The notes below the pieces were generated by a model. It was not told where the DNA came from, searched no databases, and saw only the letters and a list, made by a program, of their open reading frames with translations. This document shows, one piece after another, positions 6,708 through 14,804 of a stretch of 16,826 nt of DNA. Source of the stretch: an uncultured Parabacteroides sp. Lineage in GTDB: Bacteria; Bacteroidota; Bacteroidia; Bacteroidales; Tannerellaceae. The first letter of the stretch is position 1, and every line of letters starts with the position of its first letter. The stretch lies in assembly GCF_902493135.1 (NCBI RefSeq), contig NZ_CABUOD010000061.1:1-16826 (forward strand). Direction: 5' to 3'. The position numbers and the translations under genes are program-made.

Positions 6708-6737
6708 CAAAAGTATAGTATTTATTTATCAAACAAA
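6708..6737 (-). promoter_or_regulatory. Promoter of the uxuB-uxuA operon
   Basis: On the minus strand, TTTG (6737-6734), 18 bases, then TACTTTTG (6715-6708), a full match to the Bacteroidota -33/-7 pattern. Transcription would begin near 6700, leaving about 60 bases of leader before the ATG at 6638. It lies just after the stop codon of the regulator gene (6771), so the operon can be expressed separately from the regulator. Confidence 0.65.
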
Positions 6738-6770
6738 AAGAAAACAGGGAAAAAATACCTTTTTATGTTT

Positions 6771-7826
6771 TCAAATATAATTGTTATAATATTTGATATT
6801 CTCTTTCATCAGGATATCGATCGGCATATAATTGATCTGTTCGACTTTTTCCTTGAGGACCAGGTGGCGGAACAGTGCCCGTATGCAATTGAATCCCTGT
6901 ACTTCCGGCCGTTGGGCGATCAGGTGCGTGATGGAACCGTCATTCAGGCAAGTGATATTCGGGTCTATCACGTCATAGCCGATCAATCTGAATTTTCCTC
7001 CTTTGTCACGGAAGTACTTTCCCAGTAAGTGGGCGCGGGAGTTGAATATGATACCGGCGTTCACTTCCTTATGCTCTTCTAAAAAAGCATCGAGGATGCT
7101 TATGTTCTTTTCCGGCTCGTCAGCGTGCAGCTGTACGGAATAGATACGCCCGTCGTAGTTCTTTTCTGCCAGATAATTTCTGAAGCCTTCCTCGCGTTTC
7201 ATTACTTGGGTCACCTGCATTTCTCCTTTGCGGATAAAGCGGAAGATTGCGATGTTTTCGGTCGGGTTGATTTGTTCGTACAGCAGACGGCCGGCAATAT
7301 ATCCGGAGTCATACGAATTGGTTCCGTAATAGGCCACGCAATTGGTGTTTTCGATGAATGCGTCTATCAGGATATAAGGTATCTGTAGCTGATCCAACCG
7401 GGATGCCAGTTTGATAACGCTGTCGTGGAATTGTGTTGCGATCACGACTCCCTGGCAGTCGGCTTTTTCGATTCGGGGAATGAGCTCGTCGAAACTGCTC
7501 TTGTCGTATTGGTTGAAGCATATACGTTCGACTTCTACGTTGTAGCTGAAAAGTTCCTGTTCCGCTTTATCTATCCCTTCACAAAGTTTATCCCAATATT
7601 CGCCTTTTGCAAAAGAAGGGATCAGTGTGATGAAATGGTAGTTCTTTTTTAGTGCAAGAGAACGGGCTATCAGGTTCGGGTGATAGTCTATTTCTTTTAA
7701 GACTTTTTCTACCTTTTTCTGTGCCTCTTCGGATACTTTGCCTCGGTTGTGTAATATGCGGTCGACAGTTCCGGTCGAAACACCGGACATCTCTGCAATG
7801 TCTTTGATTCTATATGTCTTACCCAT
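6771..7826 (-). CDS. LacI-family transcriptional regulator, likely of the uxu operon
   Basis: A 351-residue repressor-type protein. Residues 6-52 are the LacI helix-turn-helix and hinge (IKDIAEMSGVSTGTVDRILH, then YHPNLIARSLA). Residues about 64-340 are a periplasmic-binding-protein-like sensor domain (FITLIPSF, GVVIATQF, IPYILIDAF, GIIFNSRAH, RLIGYDV). The usual LacI recognition-helix 'TVSRVL' is TVDRIL here, a form seen in Bacteroidota members. It lies directly upstream of, and in the same direction as, uxuB-uxuA, so control by a hexuronate-pathway intermediate is likely. The ligand cannot be read from sequence. No convincing promoter lies in the 69 bases before its start; transcription may come from the gene at 7896-8537, although a hairpin intervenes. 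Confidence 0.93.
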   Translation of the reverse strand: MGKTYRIKDIAEMSGVSTGTVDRILHNRGKVSEEAQKKVEKVLKEIDYHPNLIARSLALKKNYHFITLIPSFAKGEYWDKLCEGIDKAEQELFSYNVEVERICFNQYDKSSFDELIPRIEKADCQGVVIATQFHDSVIKLASRLDQLQIPYILIDAFIENTNCVAYYGTNSYDSGYIAGRLLYEQINPTENIAIFRFIRKGEMQVTQVMKREEGFRNYLAEKNYDGRIYSVQLHADEPEKNISILDAFLEEHKEVNAGIIFNSRAHLLGKYFRDKGGKFRLIGYDVIDPNITCLNDGSITHLIAQRPEVQGFNCIRALFRHLVLKEKVEQINYMPIDILMKENIKYYNNYI

Positions 7827-7841
7827 AGGTTGGAAAGCTAT

Positions 7842-7874
7842 ACAGCCCGCAGAATGTTTATTTTTGCGGGCTGT
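7842..7874 (-). terminator. GC-rich hairpin between the membrane protein gene and the LacI gene
   Basis: ACAGCCCGCA (7842-7851) and TGCGGGCTGT (7865-7874) form a perfect 10-bp stem with a 13-base loop, just downstream of the stop at 7896. There is no T-run after it on the minus strand, so it may attenuate rather than fully stop transcription toward the regulator gene. Confidence 0.55.
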
Positions 7875-7895
7875 TGTCTGTTTTTATTGATTTAA

Positions 7896-8537
7896 TTATT
7901 GTAGTTGTTGTACTTCTTCTTCCGTTGAAATTGTATTTAATTTTCTGAATGTGTAGCACTGCATCATAAAGATAAGAGGAATAGCAACGAAAACACCGAC
8001 GACAAACAATATACAGCCGATGATCGCGATGCCGATCATTGCCAGCAACAATAAGAATAACGGCATTACCTGTCCTTGCGTCAGATTCCAGCTTTTTTGC
8101 AAGGATTCTATGATTCCGCAATCTTCTTCCACGATGTAGGCGGCAAAAAATTGTAAACGGATCCCTAGGTAAATCCCCGGAACAATCAGCAAGAATGCAC
8201 CGATAGTCACCACGATACCCACAATAAGGCTGGCGATAAAATAAGTGACGATTTTACGGGACTGTTGTCCATAAGCCGAAAACTGTGGCTCTTCCCCATC
8301 CATTGTCTGGAACAGGTTCTTGATGTATCCCAGCATAAAAGCGCTGTATATCGCGGCACTTATCAGATACACAATGATTTGCCCGACCATCGATCCTTGT
8401 GCCGGCATGCCGAACAGGCTAATGATCATTGACAGGATAAAATACCCGATATACAGGCCTACCAGTACCCAAATCTGAGATTTAGTGTACTTCCATGAAG
8501 TGCCGAACACTTCCGATATCATAAACTTTGGTTCCAT
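7896..8537 (-). CDS. Multi-pass membrane protein of unknown function (DUF975-like)
   Basis: A 213-residue inner-membrane protein with about six hydrophobic stretches, near residues 23-45, 52-72, 96-120, 122-138 and 158-195. The segment LLIVPGIYLGIRLQFFAAYIV followed by the charged loop EEDCGIIESLQKSWNLTQG is characteristic of a broad group of small membrane proteins related to DUF975 and to the membrane domain of some glycerophosphodiesterases: a VPGI turn, then 'SLxxSWxLT'. No enzymatic motif is visible and the function is unknown. The C-terminal tail is acidic and glutamine-rich (STEEEVQQLQ). It has a good promoter of its own and is divergent from the efflux operon, with a 369-base gap. No functional link to its neighbours can be shown. 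Confidence 0.8.
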   Translation of the reverse strand: MEPKFMISEVFGTSWKYTKSQIWVLVGLYIGYFILSMIISLFGMPAQGSMVGQIIVYLISAAIYSAFMLGYIKNLFQTMDGEEPQFSAYGQQSRKIVTYFIASLIVGIVVTIGAFLLIVPGIYLGIRLQFFAAYIVEEDCGIIESLQKSWNLTQGQVMPLFLLLLAMIGIAIIGCILFVVGVFVAIPLIFMMQCYTFRKLNTISTEEEVQQLQ

Positions 8538-8567
8538 GTGAATTGATAATTTAGGTTATATAAGCCG

Positions 8568-8598
8568 TAAAATTAGGATAAATTATTGAATAAACAAA
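8568..8598 (-). promoter_or_regulatory. Promoter of the 7896-8537 membrane protein gene
   Basis: On the minus strand, TTTG (8598-8595), exactly 19 bases, then TAATTTTA (8575-8568), one mismatch from TAnnTTTG. Transcription would begin near 8560, about 23 bases before the ATG at 8537. Confidence 0.55.
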
Positions 8599-8743
8599 TT
8601 CCGTGTTAAAATTATGTAGCAATTTAAACGAATATATTTTCGATCGGTCAAAGTCCTGATATATCTCTGATACAGAAATACAAAATAAGCGGTTTTTTAG
8701 TATAAAAGATTGTATAAACGGAAAAAGTACAACAAAAAGATTC

Positions 8744-8751
8744 TACATTTG
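8744..8751 (+). promoter_or_regulatory. -7 box of the RND efflux operon
   Basis: TACATTTG at 8744-8751 is an exact TAnnTTTG match, but no TTG-type -33 box lies at the right distance, as would fit a promoter that needs an activator. Transcription would start near 8758, giving a leader of about 150 bases before the adaptor's ATG at 8907. The rest of the 8538-8906 gap holds the divergent promoter (8568-8598), a CGATCG palindrome near 8641, and the short reading frame at 8820-8888. Confidence 0.5.
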
Positions 8752-8819
8752 TACGCTTTTTATGAGGAATAGGCTATGAACCCATAAGTTTTGAACAGCA
8801 TCGTTGTGGAATTTTTACT

Positions 8820-8888
8820 ATGGTGCAGCGGATCTCACCCGTTGCGATGGCTTTAACGGTCTTACTAATGACTAAAAAACGAAAATAG
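8820..8888 (+). CDS. Possible 22-residue leader peptide upstream of the efflux operon
   Basis: ATG at 8820 opens 22 codons ending in TAG at 8886-8888, 18 bases before the adaptor's ATG. The peptide would be MVQRISPVA, a hydrophobic core MALTVLLM, then a basic TKKRK tail. A GTGGAA stretch lies 8-13 bases upstream. The same DNA can form a hairpin, GCAGCGG (8825-8831) with CCGTTGC (8839-8845), with one G:U pair, inside the reading frame. The combination suggests a translated leader that could influence downstream expression. No homolog is known to me, and an ORF this short could arise by chance. Confidence 0.3.
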   Translation: MVQRISPVAMALTVLLMTKKRK

Positions 8889-8906
8889 GTAGAATATATA
8901 TAAATA

Positions 8907-10124
8907 ATGAATATGGATAAACAAATGTTGAGAACTACTATTACCCAATTGAGGCAAATCGCATTGTTTGCAGTAGGGGTGTCTTTATTAACCGCTTGTG
9001 GAAACAGTCAAAGCGGTATGAAGTTAGGGGATAATGAGTTTGCTGTTCTTGCTGTCAATTCGACAACGAGCGACCAGTCGACTTCCTATCCGGCCACGAT
9101 CAGAGGAACGCAGGATATCGAGGTGCGCCCCCAGGTTTCGGGTTTTATTGTTAAGTTATGTGTGGATGAAGGAGCAACTGTTCGTAAAGGGCAGGCTTTG
9201 TTCCAGATCGATCCGACCCAGTATGCAGCTGCGGTAGGACAGGCGAGAGCGGCTGTCGAGATGGCAAAAGCCAATGTCGCTACTCTGACTTTGACCGAAA
9301 AGAACAAAAAGGCTTTGTTCGATCAAAAGATCATTAGTGATTTTGAATATCAGACGGCGGTCAACCAACTCATGTCTGCCAAGGCAAGCCTGGCCCAGGC
9401 GGAAGCATCTTTGGTAAGCGCGAATCAGAATTTATCTTTCTGTACGGTGACGAGCCCGTCGAATGGCGTTGTCGGTACATTCCCGTACCGTATCGGAAGT
9501 TTGGTCAGCCCTTCTGTTTCACAGCCGTTGACAACCGTGTCCGAAATCAACGACGTGTATGTTTATTTCTCTATGACGGAGAAAGAGCTGTTGCGCCTGA
9601 CAAGAGCCGGGGGCACTTTGAAAGAACAGTTGGAAAAGATGCCGGCTGTCCGCTTGCAGCTGTCCGACGGCACTACCTATCAGTCGGAAGGTAAGATCGA
9701 TGCCGTTAGCGGCGTAATCGACCAATCTACCGGATCTGTCAGCATGCGTGCTGTTTTCCCGAATGATAAAAATATCCTGAGAAGCGGCGGTACCGGTAAC
9801 ATCATATTCCCGTACACGATGGATGGAATCATTATTATCCCTCAGTCCGCTACTGTCGAAATCCAGGACAAGAAGTTCGTTTTCGTCTTGCAGGCGGACA
9901 ATTCCGTGAAAAATACGGAGATTCAGATCTCCAATCTGGATGACGGAAAGAATTACCTGGTGACGAATGGTTTGAAATCCGGCGATAAAATCGTGATTGA
10001 AGGCGTACAGAACCTCCGTGACGGCCAGGCTATCGAGCCGATCACCCCGGAACAGCAGAAAGCGAAATATGATCAGGCCTTGAAAGATCAGAATGAAGGT
10101 AATCTGAAGACCGCTTTTAATTAA
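8907..10124 (+). CDS. RND efflux periplasmic adaptor lipoprotein (AcrA/MexA type)
   Basis: A 405-residue membrane-fusion protein that links the inner-membrane pump to the outer-membrane channel. A lipoprotein signal ends in the lipobox LLTAC, with C31 as the lipidated residue. The biotinyl/lipoyl domain is split around a coiled-coil hairpin: its first half includes VRPQVSGFIVKLCVDEGATV (about residues 72-91), the hairpin covers about 108-175 and is rich in Ala, Lys and Gln, and the second half is CTVTSPSNGVVG. Beta-barrel and membrane-proximal domains follow (about 200-385). It is the first gene of the operon; the transporter follows after 32 bases. The start at 8907 is preferred because M1-M3 (ATG AAT ATG) are followed by a signal of normal length. 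The substrate of the pump is not predictable. Confidence 0.95.
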   Translation: MNMDKQMLRTTITQLRQIALFAVGVSLLTACGNSQSGMKLGDNEFAVLAVNSTTSDQSTSYPATIRGTQDIEVRPQVSGFIVKLCVDEGATVRKGQALFQIDPTQYAAAVGQARAAVEMAKANVATLTLTEKNKKALFDQKIISDFEYQTAVNQLMSAKASLAQAEASLVSANQNLSFCTVTSPSNGVVGTFPYRIGSLVSPSVSQPLTTVSEINDVYVYFSMTEKELLRLTRAGGTLKEQLEKMPAVRLQLSDGTTYQSEGKIDAVSGVIDQSTGSVSMRAVFPNDKNILRSGGTGNIIFPYTMDGIIIIPQSATVEIQDKKFVFVLQADNSVKNTEIQISNLDDGKNYLVTNGLKSGDKIVIEGVQNLRDGQAIEPITPEQQKAKYDQALKDQNEGNLKTAFN

Positions 10125-10156
10125 TAACTCCCATTTGTTCGTTAAAAACAGAAAAT

Positions 10157-13100
10157 ATGAAATTAGATAGATTTATAAACCGCCCGGTGCTCTCAACGGT
10201 GATCTCCATCCTGATTGTCATACTGGGTATATTAGGCTTGCTGTCCTTGCCTATTACCCAATATCCGGATATCGCCCCTCCAACCGTTTCGGTAAGAGCT
10301 ACTTATACGGGTGCAAACGCGCAGACGGTATTGAATAGTGTGATTGCGCCGCTGGAAGACCAGATCAATGGTGTGGAAAACATGATGTACATGACTTCCA
10401 ATGCTTCTAACAACGGATCTGCCGATATTTCCATTTACTTTAAGCAGGGAACCGATCCCGATATGGCTGCCGTAAACGTGCAGAACCGTGTTTCCATGGC
10501 ACAAGGTTTGCTGCCCGCCGAAGTAACCAAGATCGGTGTAACGACCCAGAAACGTCAGAACTCCATGTTGGTCGTGTTCTCCGTCTATGACGCCGAGGAC
10601 CGTTACGACCAGCGATTCATCGAGAACTATGCGAAGATCAACCTGATCCCCGAAGTACAGCGTGTACCCGGTGTCGGTGATGCGAACGTGTTAGGTACCG
10701 ACTACTCCATGCGTATCTGGCTGAAACCGGATGTGATGGCACAGTACAACCTGGTTCCGAATGACGTTGCCGGTGTCCTGGCCGAGCAGAACGTGGAAGC
10801 CGCTCCGGGTTCGTTCGGCGAACAGGGGAACCAGAGTTTCCAGTACACGATTCGTTATAAGGGACGTTTGCAGGAGGTAAACGAGTTCGAAGACATGGTT
10901 GTGAAAGCCTTGCCGAATGGTGAAGTCCTCCGCATGAAAGATATCGCCGATATCGAATTGGGACGTCTGACCTATAACTTTGTCAATAAAGTAAACGGGC
11001 ATAGCGCCGTAACCTGTATCGTCTATCAGATGGCGGGAACCAATGCGACGGAGACTATCAATAATATCCAGAACCTGTTGGAAGAGACGGAAAAGATATT
11101 GCCTCCGGGCTTGAAGATCGATGTCGGCATGAACGCGAACGACTTCTTGTACGCTTCTATCCATGAGGTGCTTAAGACATTGATCGAGGCCTTCATCCTG
11201 GTGTTTATCGTCGTGTATATCTTCTTGCAGGATATGCGTTCGACTTTGATACCGGCTATCGCGATCCCGGTTGCGTTGATCGGTACGTTCTTCATGCTGT
11301 CGCTGATCGGCTTTAGCTTGAACTTGTTGACTCTTTGTGCTATGGTGCTCGCCATTGCGATTGTGGTCGATGATGCGATCGTGGTCGTCGAGGGAGTCCA
11401 TGCCAAGCTGGACCAGGGTTACAAATCGGCGAAACTGGCTTCCATCGATGCCATGAACGAGTTGGGTGGTGCTATCGTCTCGATCACGTTGGTCATGATG
11501 TCCGTGTTTATCCCGGTAAGTTTCATGAGCGGTACGGCCGGTACATTCTATCGTCAGTTCGGTTTGACGATGGCTATCGCAATCGGTTTGTCCGCATTGA
11601 ACGCCTTGACATTGAGCCCGGCTCTGTGTGCGATGTTCCTGAAGCCACACGAAGAAGGACATGAGAAGAAATCGACTTTCGTGTCCCGTTTCCACGCTTC
11701 CTTCAATGCTGCATACGACTCTTTGCTGAATAGCTATAAAAAACGTGTCGTATTCTTTATCCAGAAGAAATGGCTTTCGTTCGGTATCGTTGCCGGATGT
11801 ATCGTCTTGCTCGTCGTTTTGATGAATGCGACTCCGACAGGTATGGTTCCGAATGAAGATACCGGTACGATCATGGGGGCAGTGACGCTGCCGCCGGGAA
11901 CTTCCCAGGAACGTACGATAGAGGTAATGAATAAGGTGGACAGCCTGATCGCTGCCGACCCGGCGGTCAAATCACGCACGGCCATCATCGGCTTCAGCTT
12001 CATCGGTGGTCAGGGACCTTCCTACGGTTCGTACATTATCAAGTTGAAAGACTGGGAAGAACGTTCCATGATGCAGAGTTCGGATATCGTGTATGGCAGT
12101 TTGTTCATGCGTGCGCAAAAGATCGTGAAGGATGCACAGGTGTTGTTCTTTACTCCGCCTATGATTCCGGGTTATTCCGCTTCCAGCGATATCGAGTTGA
12201 ATATGCAGGATAAGACCGGTGGCGATCTGGAAAAATTCTTCGATGTGACGAAGCAATATACGGCAGCCTTGACCGCCCGTCCTGAAATCAAGTCGGCACA
12301 GAGTACCTTCAATCCGAACTTCCCGCAGTATATGATCGATATCGATGCGGCTGCCTGTAAGAAGGTGGGGATTAGCCCGAGCGATATTCTGGCAACCATG
12401 CAGGGATATTACGGTGGTCTGTATGCCTCCAACTTCAACCGTTTCGGTAAGATGTACCGTGTAATGGTCCAGGCTGATCCGGCTTTGCGTACCAATCTGG
12501 AATCATTGAAGAATATCAAAGTCCGCAATGGTAACGAAATGGCTCCTATCTCGCAGTTCGTATCTATTAAGAAAGTGTACGGTCCGGATATCATCAGCCG
12601 TTTCAATATGTACACCTCTATCAAAGTGATGGTTGCTCCGGCAGACGGTTACACCAGCGGCCAGGCATTGAAAGCGATCGAAGAAGTTGCCGGAACGACG
12701 CTTCCGACCGGTTTCGGATACGAGTTGGGAGGTATGGCGCGTGAAGAGGCCGAAACCAGCGGCAGTACGACCGGTTTGATCTTCCTGCTCTGTTTCGTAT
12801 TCGTTTATTTGCTGTTGAGCGCCCAGTATGAAAGTTATATCCTGCCGTTGGCCGTATTGCTTTCCATTCCGTTCGGTTTGATGGGTAGCTTCCTGTTCGT
12901 GCAGGGGTGGGCCGCTTTGGGCAATATCCCGGCTCTGAAGATGCTCTTAGGCACGATGTCCAACAATATCTATATGCAGATCGCCTTGATCATGTTGGTC
13001 GGTCTGTTGGCGAAGAACGCCATCCTGATCGTAGAGTTTGCCCTCGACCGTCGCCGTATGGGGATGAGTATCACGTGGGCTGCCGTTTTAGGGGCTGCCG

Positions 13101-13375
13101 CCCGCTTGCGTCCTATCCTGATGACATCACTGGCTATGGTAGTCGGTCTGTTGCCTATGATGTTCGCGTTCGGTGTCGGTGCTCACGGTAACCGTACTTT
13201 GGGTACTGCTGCCATCGGAGGTATGTTTATCGGTATGATCTTCCAGATTTTTATCGTTCCGGTTCTGTTTGTGGTATTCCAATACTTGCAGGAGAGATTC
13301 AAGCCTATCGAATGGGAAGATCTGGATAACAGCGATATGAATACGGAAATAGAACAGTACGCAAAAACAAAATAA
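10157..13375 (+). CDS. RND multidrug efflux transporter (HAE1/AcrB type)
   Basis: A 1072-residue proton-driven inner-membrane transporter of the AcrB/MexB class. The N-terminus FINRPVLSTVISILIVILG is TM1, followed by the large periplasmic porter and docking loops with the typical SLPITQYPDIAPPTV. Proton-relay residues are conserved: D405 and D406 (IVVDDAIVVVEG) in TM4, K953 (LLAKNAILIVEF) in TM10, and R983 and T990 (ARLRPILMTS) in TM11. Duplicated halves and 12 membrane segments are evident; length is normal (AcrB is about 1050). The C-terminal tail of about 25 residues is acidic. It lies between its adaptor and outer-membrane partner, 3 bases before the latter. Bacteroides relatives (Bme/BmeB pumps) export bile salts, detergents and drugs; that use here is inference. 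Confidence 0.97.
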   Translation: MKLDRFINRPVLSTVISILIVILGILGLLSLPITQYPDIAPPTVSVRATYTGANAQTVLNSVIAPLEDQINGVENMMYMTSNASNNGSADISIYFKQGTDPDMAAVNVQNRVSMAQGLLPAEVTKIGVTTQKRQNSMLVVFSVYDAEDRYDQRFIENYAKINLIPEVQRVPGVGDANVLGTDYSMRIWLKPDVMAQYNLVPNDVAGVLAEQNVEAAPGSFGEQGNQSFQYTIRYKGRLQEVNEFEDMVVKALPNGEVLRMKDIADIELGRLTYNFVNKVNGHSAVTCIVYQMAGTNATETINNIQNLLEETEKILPPGLKIDVGMNANDFLYASIHEVLKTLIEAFILVFIVVYIFLQDMRSTLIPAIAIPVALIGTFFMLSLIGFSLNLLTLCAMVLAIAIVVDDAIVVVEGVHAKLDQGYKSAKLASIDAMNELGGAIVSITLVMMSVFIPVSFMSGTAGTFYRQFGLTMAIAIGLSALNALTLSPALCAMFLKPHEEGHEKKSTFVSRFHASFNAAYDSLLNSYKKRVVFFIQKKWLSFGIVAGCIVLLVVLMNATPTGMVPNEDTGTIMGAVTLPPGTSQERTIEVMNKVDSLIAADPAVKSRTAIIGFSFIGGQGPSYGSYIIKLKDWEERSMMQSSDIVYGSLFMRAQKIVKDAQVLFFTPPMIPGYSASSDIELNMQDKTGGDLEKFFDVTKQYTAALTARPEIKSAQSTFNPNFPQYMIDIDAAACKKVGISPSDILATMQGYYGGLYASNFNRFGKMYRVMVQADPALRTNLESLKNIKVRNGNEMAPISQFVSIKKVYGPDIISRFNMYTSIKVMVAPADGYTSGQALKAIEEVAGTTLPTGFGYELGGMAREEAETSGSTTGLIFLLCFVFVYLLLSAQYESYILPLAVLLSIPFGLMGSFLFVQGWAALGNIPALKMLLGTMSNNIYMQIALIMLVGLLAKNAILIVEFALDRRRMGMSITWAAVLGAAARLRPILMTSLAMVVGLLPMMFAFGVGAHGNRTLGTAAIGGMFIGMIFQIFIVPVLFVVFQYLQERFKPIEWEDLDNSDMNTEIEQYAKTK

Positions 13376-13378
13376 GAG

Positions 13379-14770
13379 ATGACAATGAAGAAACAGATTA
13401 TATATATGGTGTGTGCAACCGCTCTTTTGAGCAGTTGCCACATCTATAAAGCATATGACCGTCCGGATACGATCGAAACTTCCGGTATCTACCGTGATCC
13501 GGTATCGGCTACCGATACGTTGGCCGCAACCGATACAACCAATATGGGAAACCTGCCCTGGAAGGAAGTTTTCCGTGATCCGAAATTGCAGGTCTTGATT
13601 GAAGAAGGATTGGCAAACAATGTGGATATGCAAGCCGCTATCCTGCGGGTCGAGGAGGCTAAGTTATTGCTGACTTCCGCCCGCCTGTCTTTTCTCCCTT
13701 CTCTGAATTTAGCTCCCCAAGGTTCCGTTACGACGATCGGCAACTCTGATTACGCAAAAGCTTATACCTTGCCGGCAGCAGCCAGTTGGGAAGTGGATTT
13801 GTTTGGTAAACTGTTGAATGCAAGTCGTGGACAAAAAGCCGCTTATTTGCAAAGCCAATACACGCAGCAAGCGATACGTTCGCAGTTGATCAGCGGAATC
13901 GCCAATACCTACTTTACCTTGTTGATGCTGGACCGCCAGGTGGAGATTACTTCCAAGACGGTGGATATCTACAAAGAGAATGTGCGGGTTATGGAGGCGA
14001 TGAAGATTGCCGGCATGACAACCGAGGCCGCAGTCGTCCAGATGCGTGCCGTGTTCCATCAGGTGTCCGGTTCGTTGATCGAACTGGAACGCCAGGTGCG
14101 TGAGGTGGAGAACTCTTTGTCCGTATTGCTCGCGAAAGCACCGCAGTCCATTGATCGCAGTACGCTCGAAGACCAGGTAATGCCGGAAGAACTGATGGCG
14201 GGTGTCCCTTTGCAATTGTTGGAAAACCGTCCGGATGTGAAGATGGCTGAAATGACATTGGCCGGCGCTTATTATACGACCAACAAGGCCCGTGCCGCCT
14301 TTTATCCGGGACTCAATATCACGGCGACAGCCGGTTGGACGAACGGTTCGGGCATTACGGTTTCCAATCCGGGACAGTTTATGTTCCAGGCGTTGGCTTC
14401 GCTGGCACAGCCTATCTTTAACAATGGTAAGCTGGTGGCTAACCTGAAAATCTCAAAAGCGGAAGAGCAGATTGCCAAGATGAACTACCAGCAGACGATC
14501 CTGGAAGCAGGAAAGGAAGTGAGCGACGCTTTGCATCTTTATGACGCGACAGATCGGAAACTTGTCCAGGACAAGGCTCAGATAGAAGAGTTGGAAAAGG
14601 CGGTAACCTATACCAATGCTTTGTTCCAGTCCGGACAGTCCACTTATCTGGAAATTCTTTCTGCCCAGCAGAGTCTGCTCAGTGCGCAGTTGACGGAAGT
14701 CTCCGACAATGTCCAGCGTATGCAGGCTGTTATCAATTTATATAGTGCCGTCGGTGGCGGAAGAGAGTAA
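13379..14770 (+). CDS. NodT-family RND outer-membrane factor lipoprotein (TolC-like)
   Basis: A 463-residue outer-membrane channel subunit. The signal peptide ends in the lipobox LLSSC, so C20 is the lipidation site. Two outer-membrane efflux-protein repeats follow (about residues 60-255 and 270-455) with long coiled-coil helices. Typical landmarks are PWKEVFRDPKLQVLIEEGL, ASWEVDLFGKLLNA, LLENRPDVKMAE, ALASLAQPIFNNGKLV and QSGQSTYLEILSAQQSLL. These are standard for oligomeric TolC-like channels that span the outer membrane and periplasm. The gene starts 3 bases after the transporter's stop codon, which implies translational coupling. An in-frame ATG at 13385 is an alternative start; both keep the signal peptide. 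Together with the two preceding genes it makes a complete tripartite pump. Confidence 0.96.
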   Translation: MTMKKQIIYMVCATALLSSCHIYKAYDRPDTIETSGIYRDPVSATDTLAATDTTNMGNLPWKEVFRDPKLQVLIEEGLANNVDMQAAILRVEEAKLLLTSARLSFLPSLNLAPQGSVTTIGNSDYAKAYTLPAAASWEVDLFGKLLNASRGQKAAYLQSQYTQQAIRSQLISGIANTYFTLLMLDRQVEITSKTVDIYKENVRVMEAMKIAGMTTEAAVVQMRAVFHQVSGSLIELERQVREVENSLSVLLAKAPQSIDRSTLEDQVMPEELMAGVPLQLLENRPDVKMAEMTLAGAYYTTNKARAAFYPGLNITATAGWTNGSGITVSNPGQFMFQALASLAQPIFNNGKLVANLKISKAEEQIAKMNYQQTILEAGKEVSDALHLYDATDRKLVQDKAQIEELEKAVTYTNALFQSGQSTYLEILSAQQSLLSAQLTEVSDNVQRMQAVINLYSAVGGGRE

Positions 14771-14804
14771 AAAGCAATTGTCAATTAAAAAAGAGATTAT
14801 TATT

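Noticed and set aside
6639..6710. N-terminal extension of the SDR protein from the ATG at 6710
   Set aside because: It would put the start codon inside the -7 box and add residues that no SDR has; the ATG at 6638 fits the family.
10691..11695. A 334-codon open frame on the minus strand inside the RND transporter gene
   Set aside because: It is antisense to a strongly conserved coding region with all RND motifs, and its His/Gln/Arg/Asp-rich composition is that of a shadow frame.
14773..14787. CAATTGTCAATTA stretch before the LpxA-type gene considered as an operator
   Set aside because: It is a short AT-rich word with only partial symmetry, and such strings are common in AT-rich intergenic DNA.
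14709..14804. Upstream start for the LpxA-type protein
   Set aside because: The extension overlaps the outer-membrane factor gene in another frame; the family starts with MISPLAYID at 14805.
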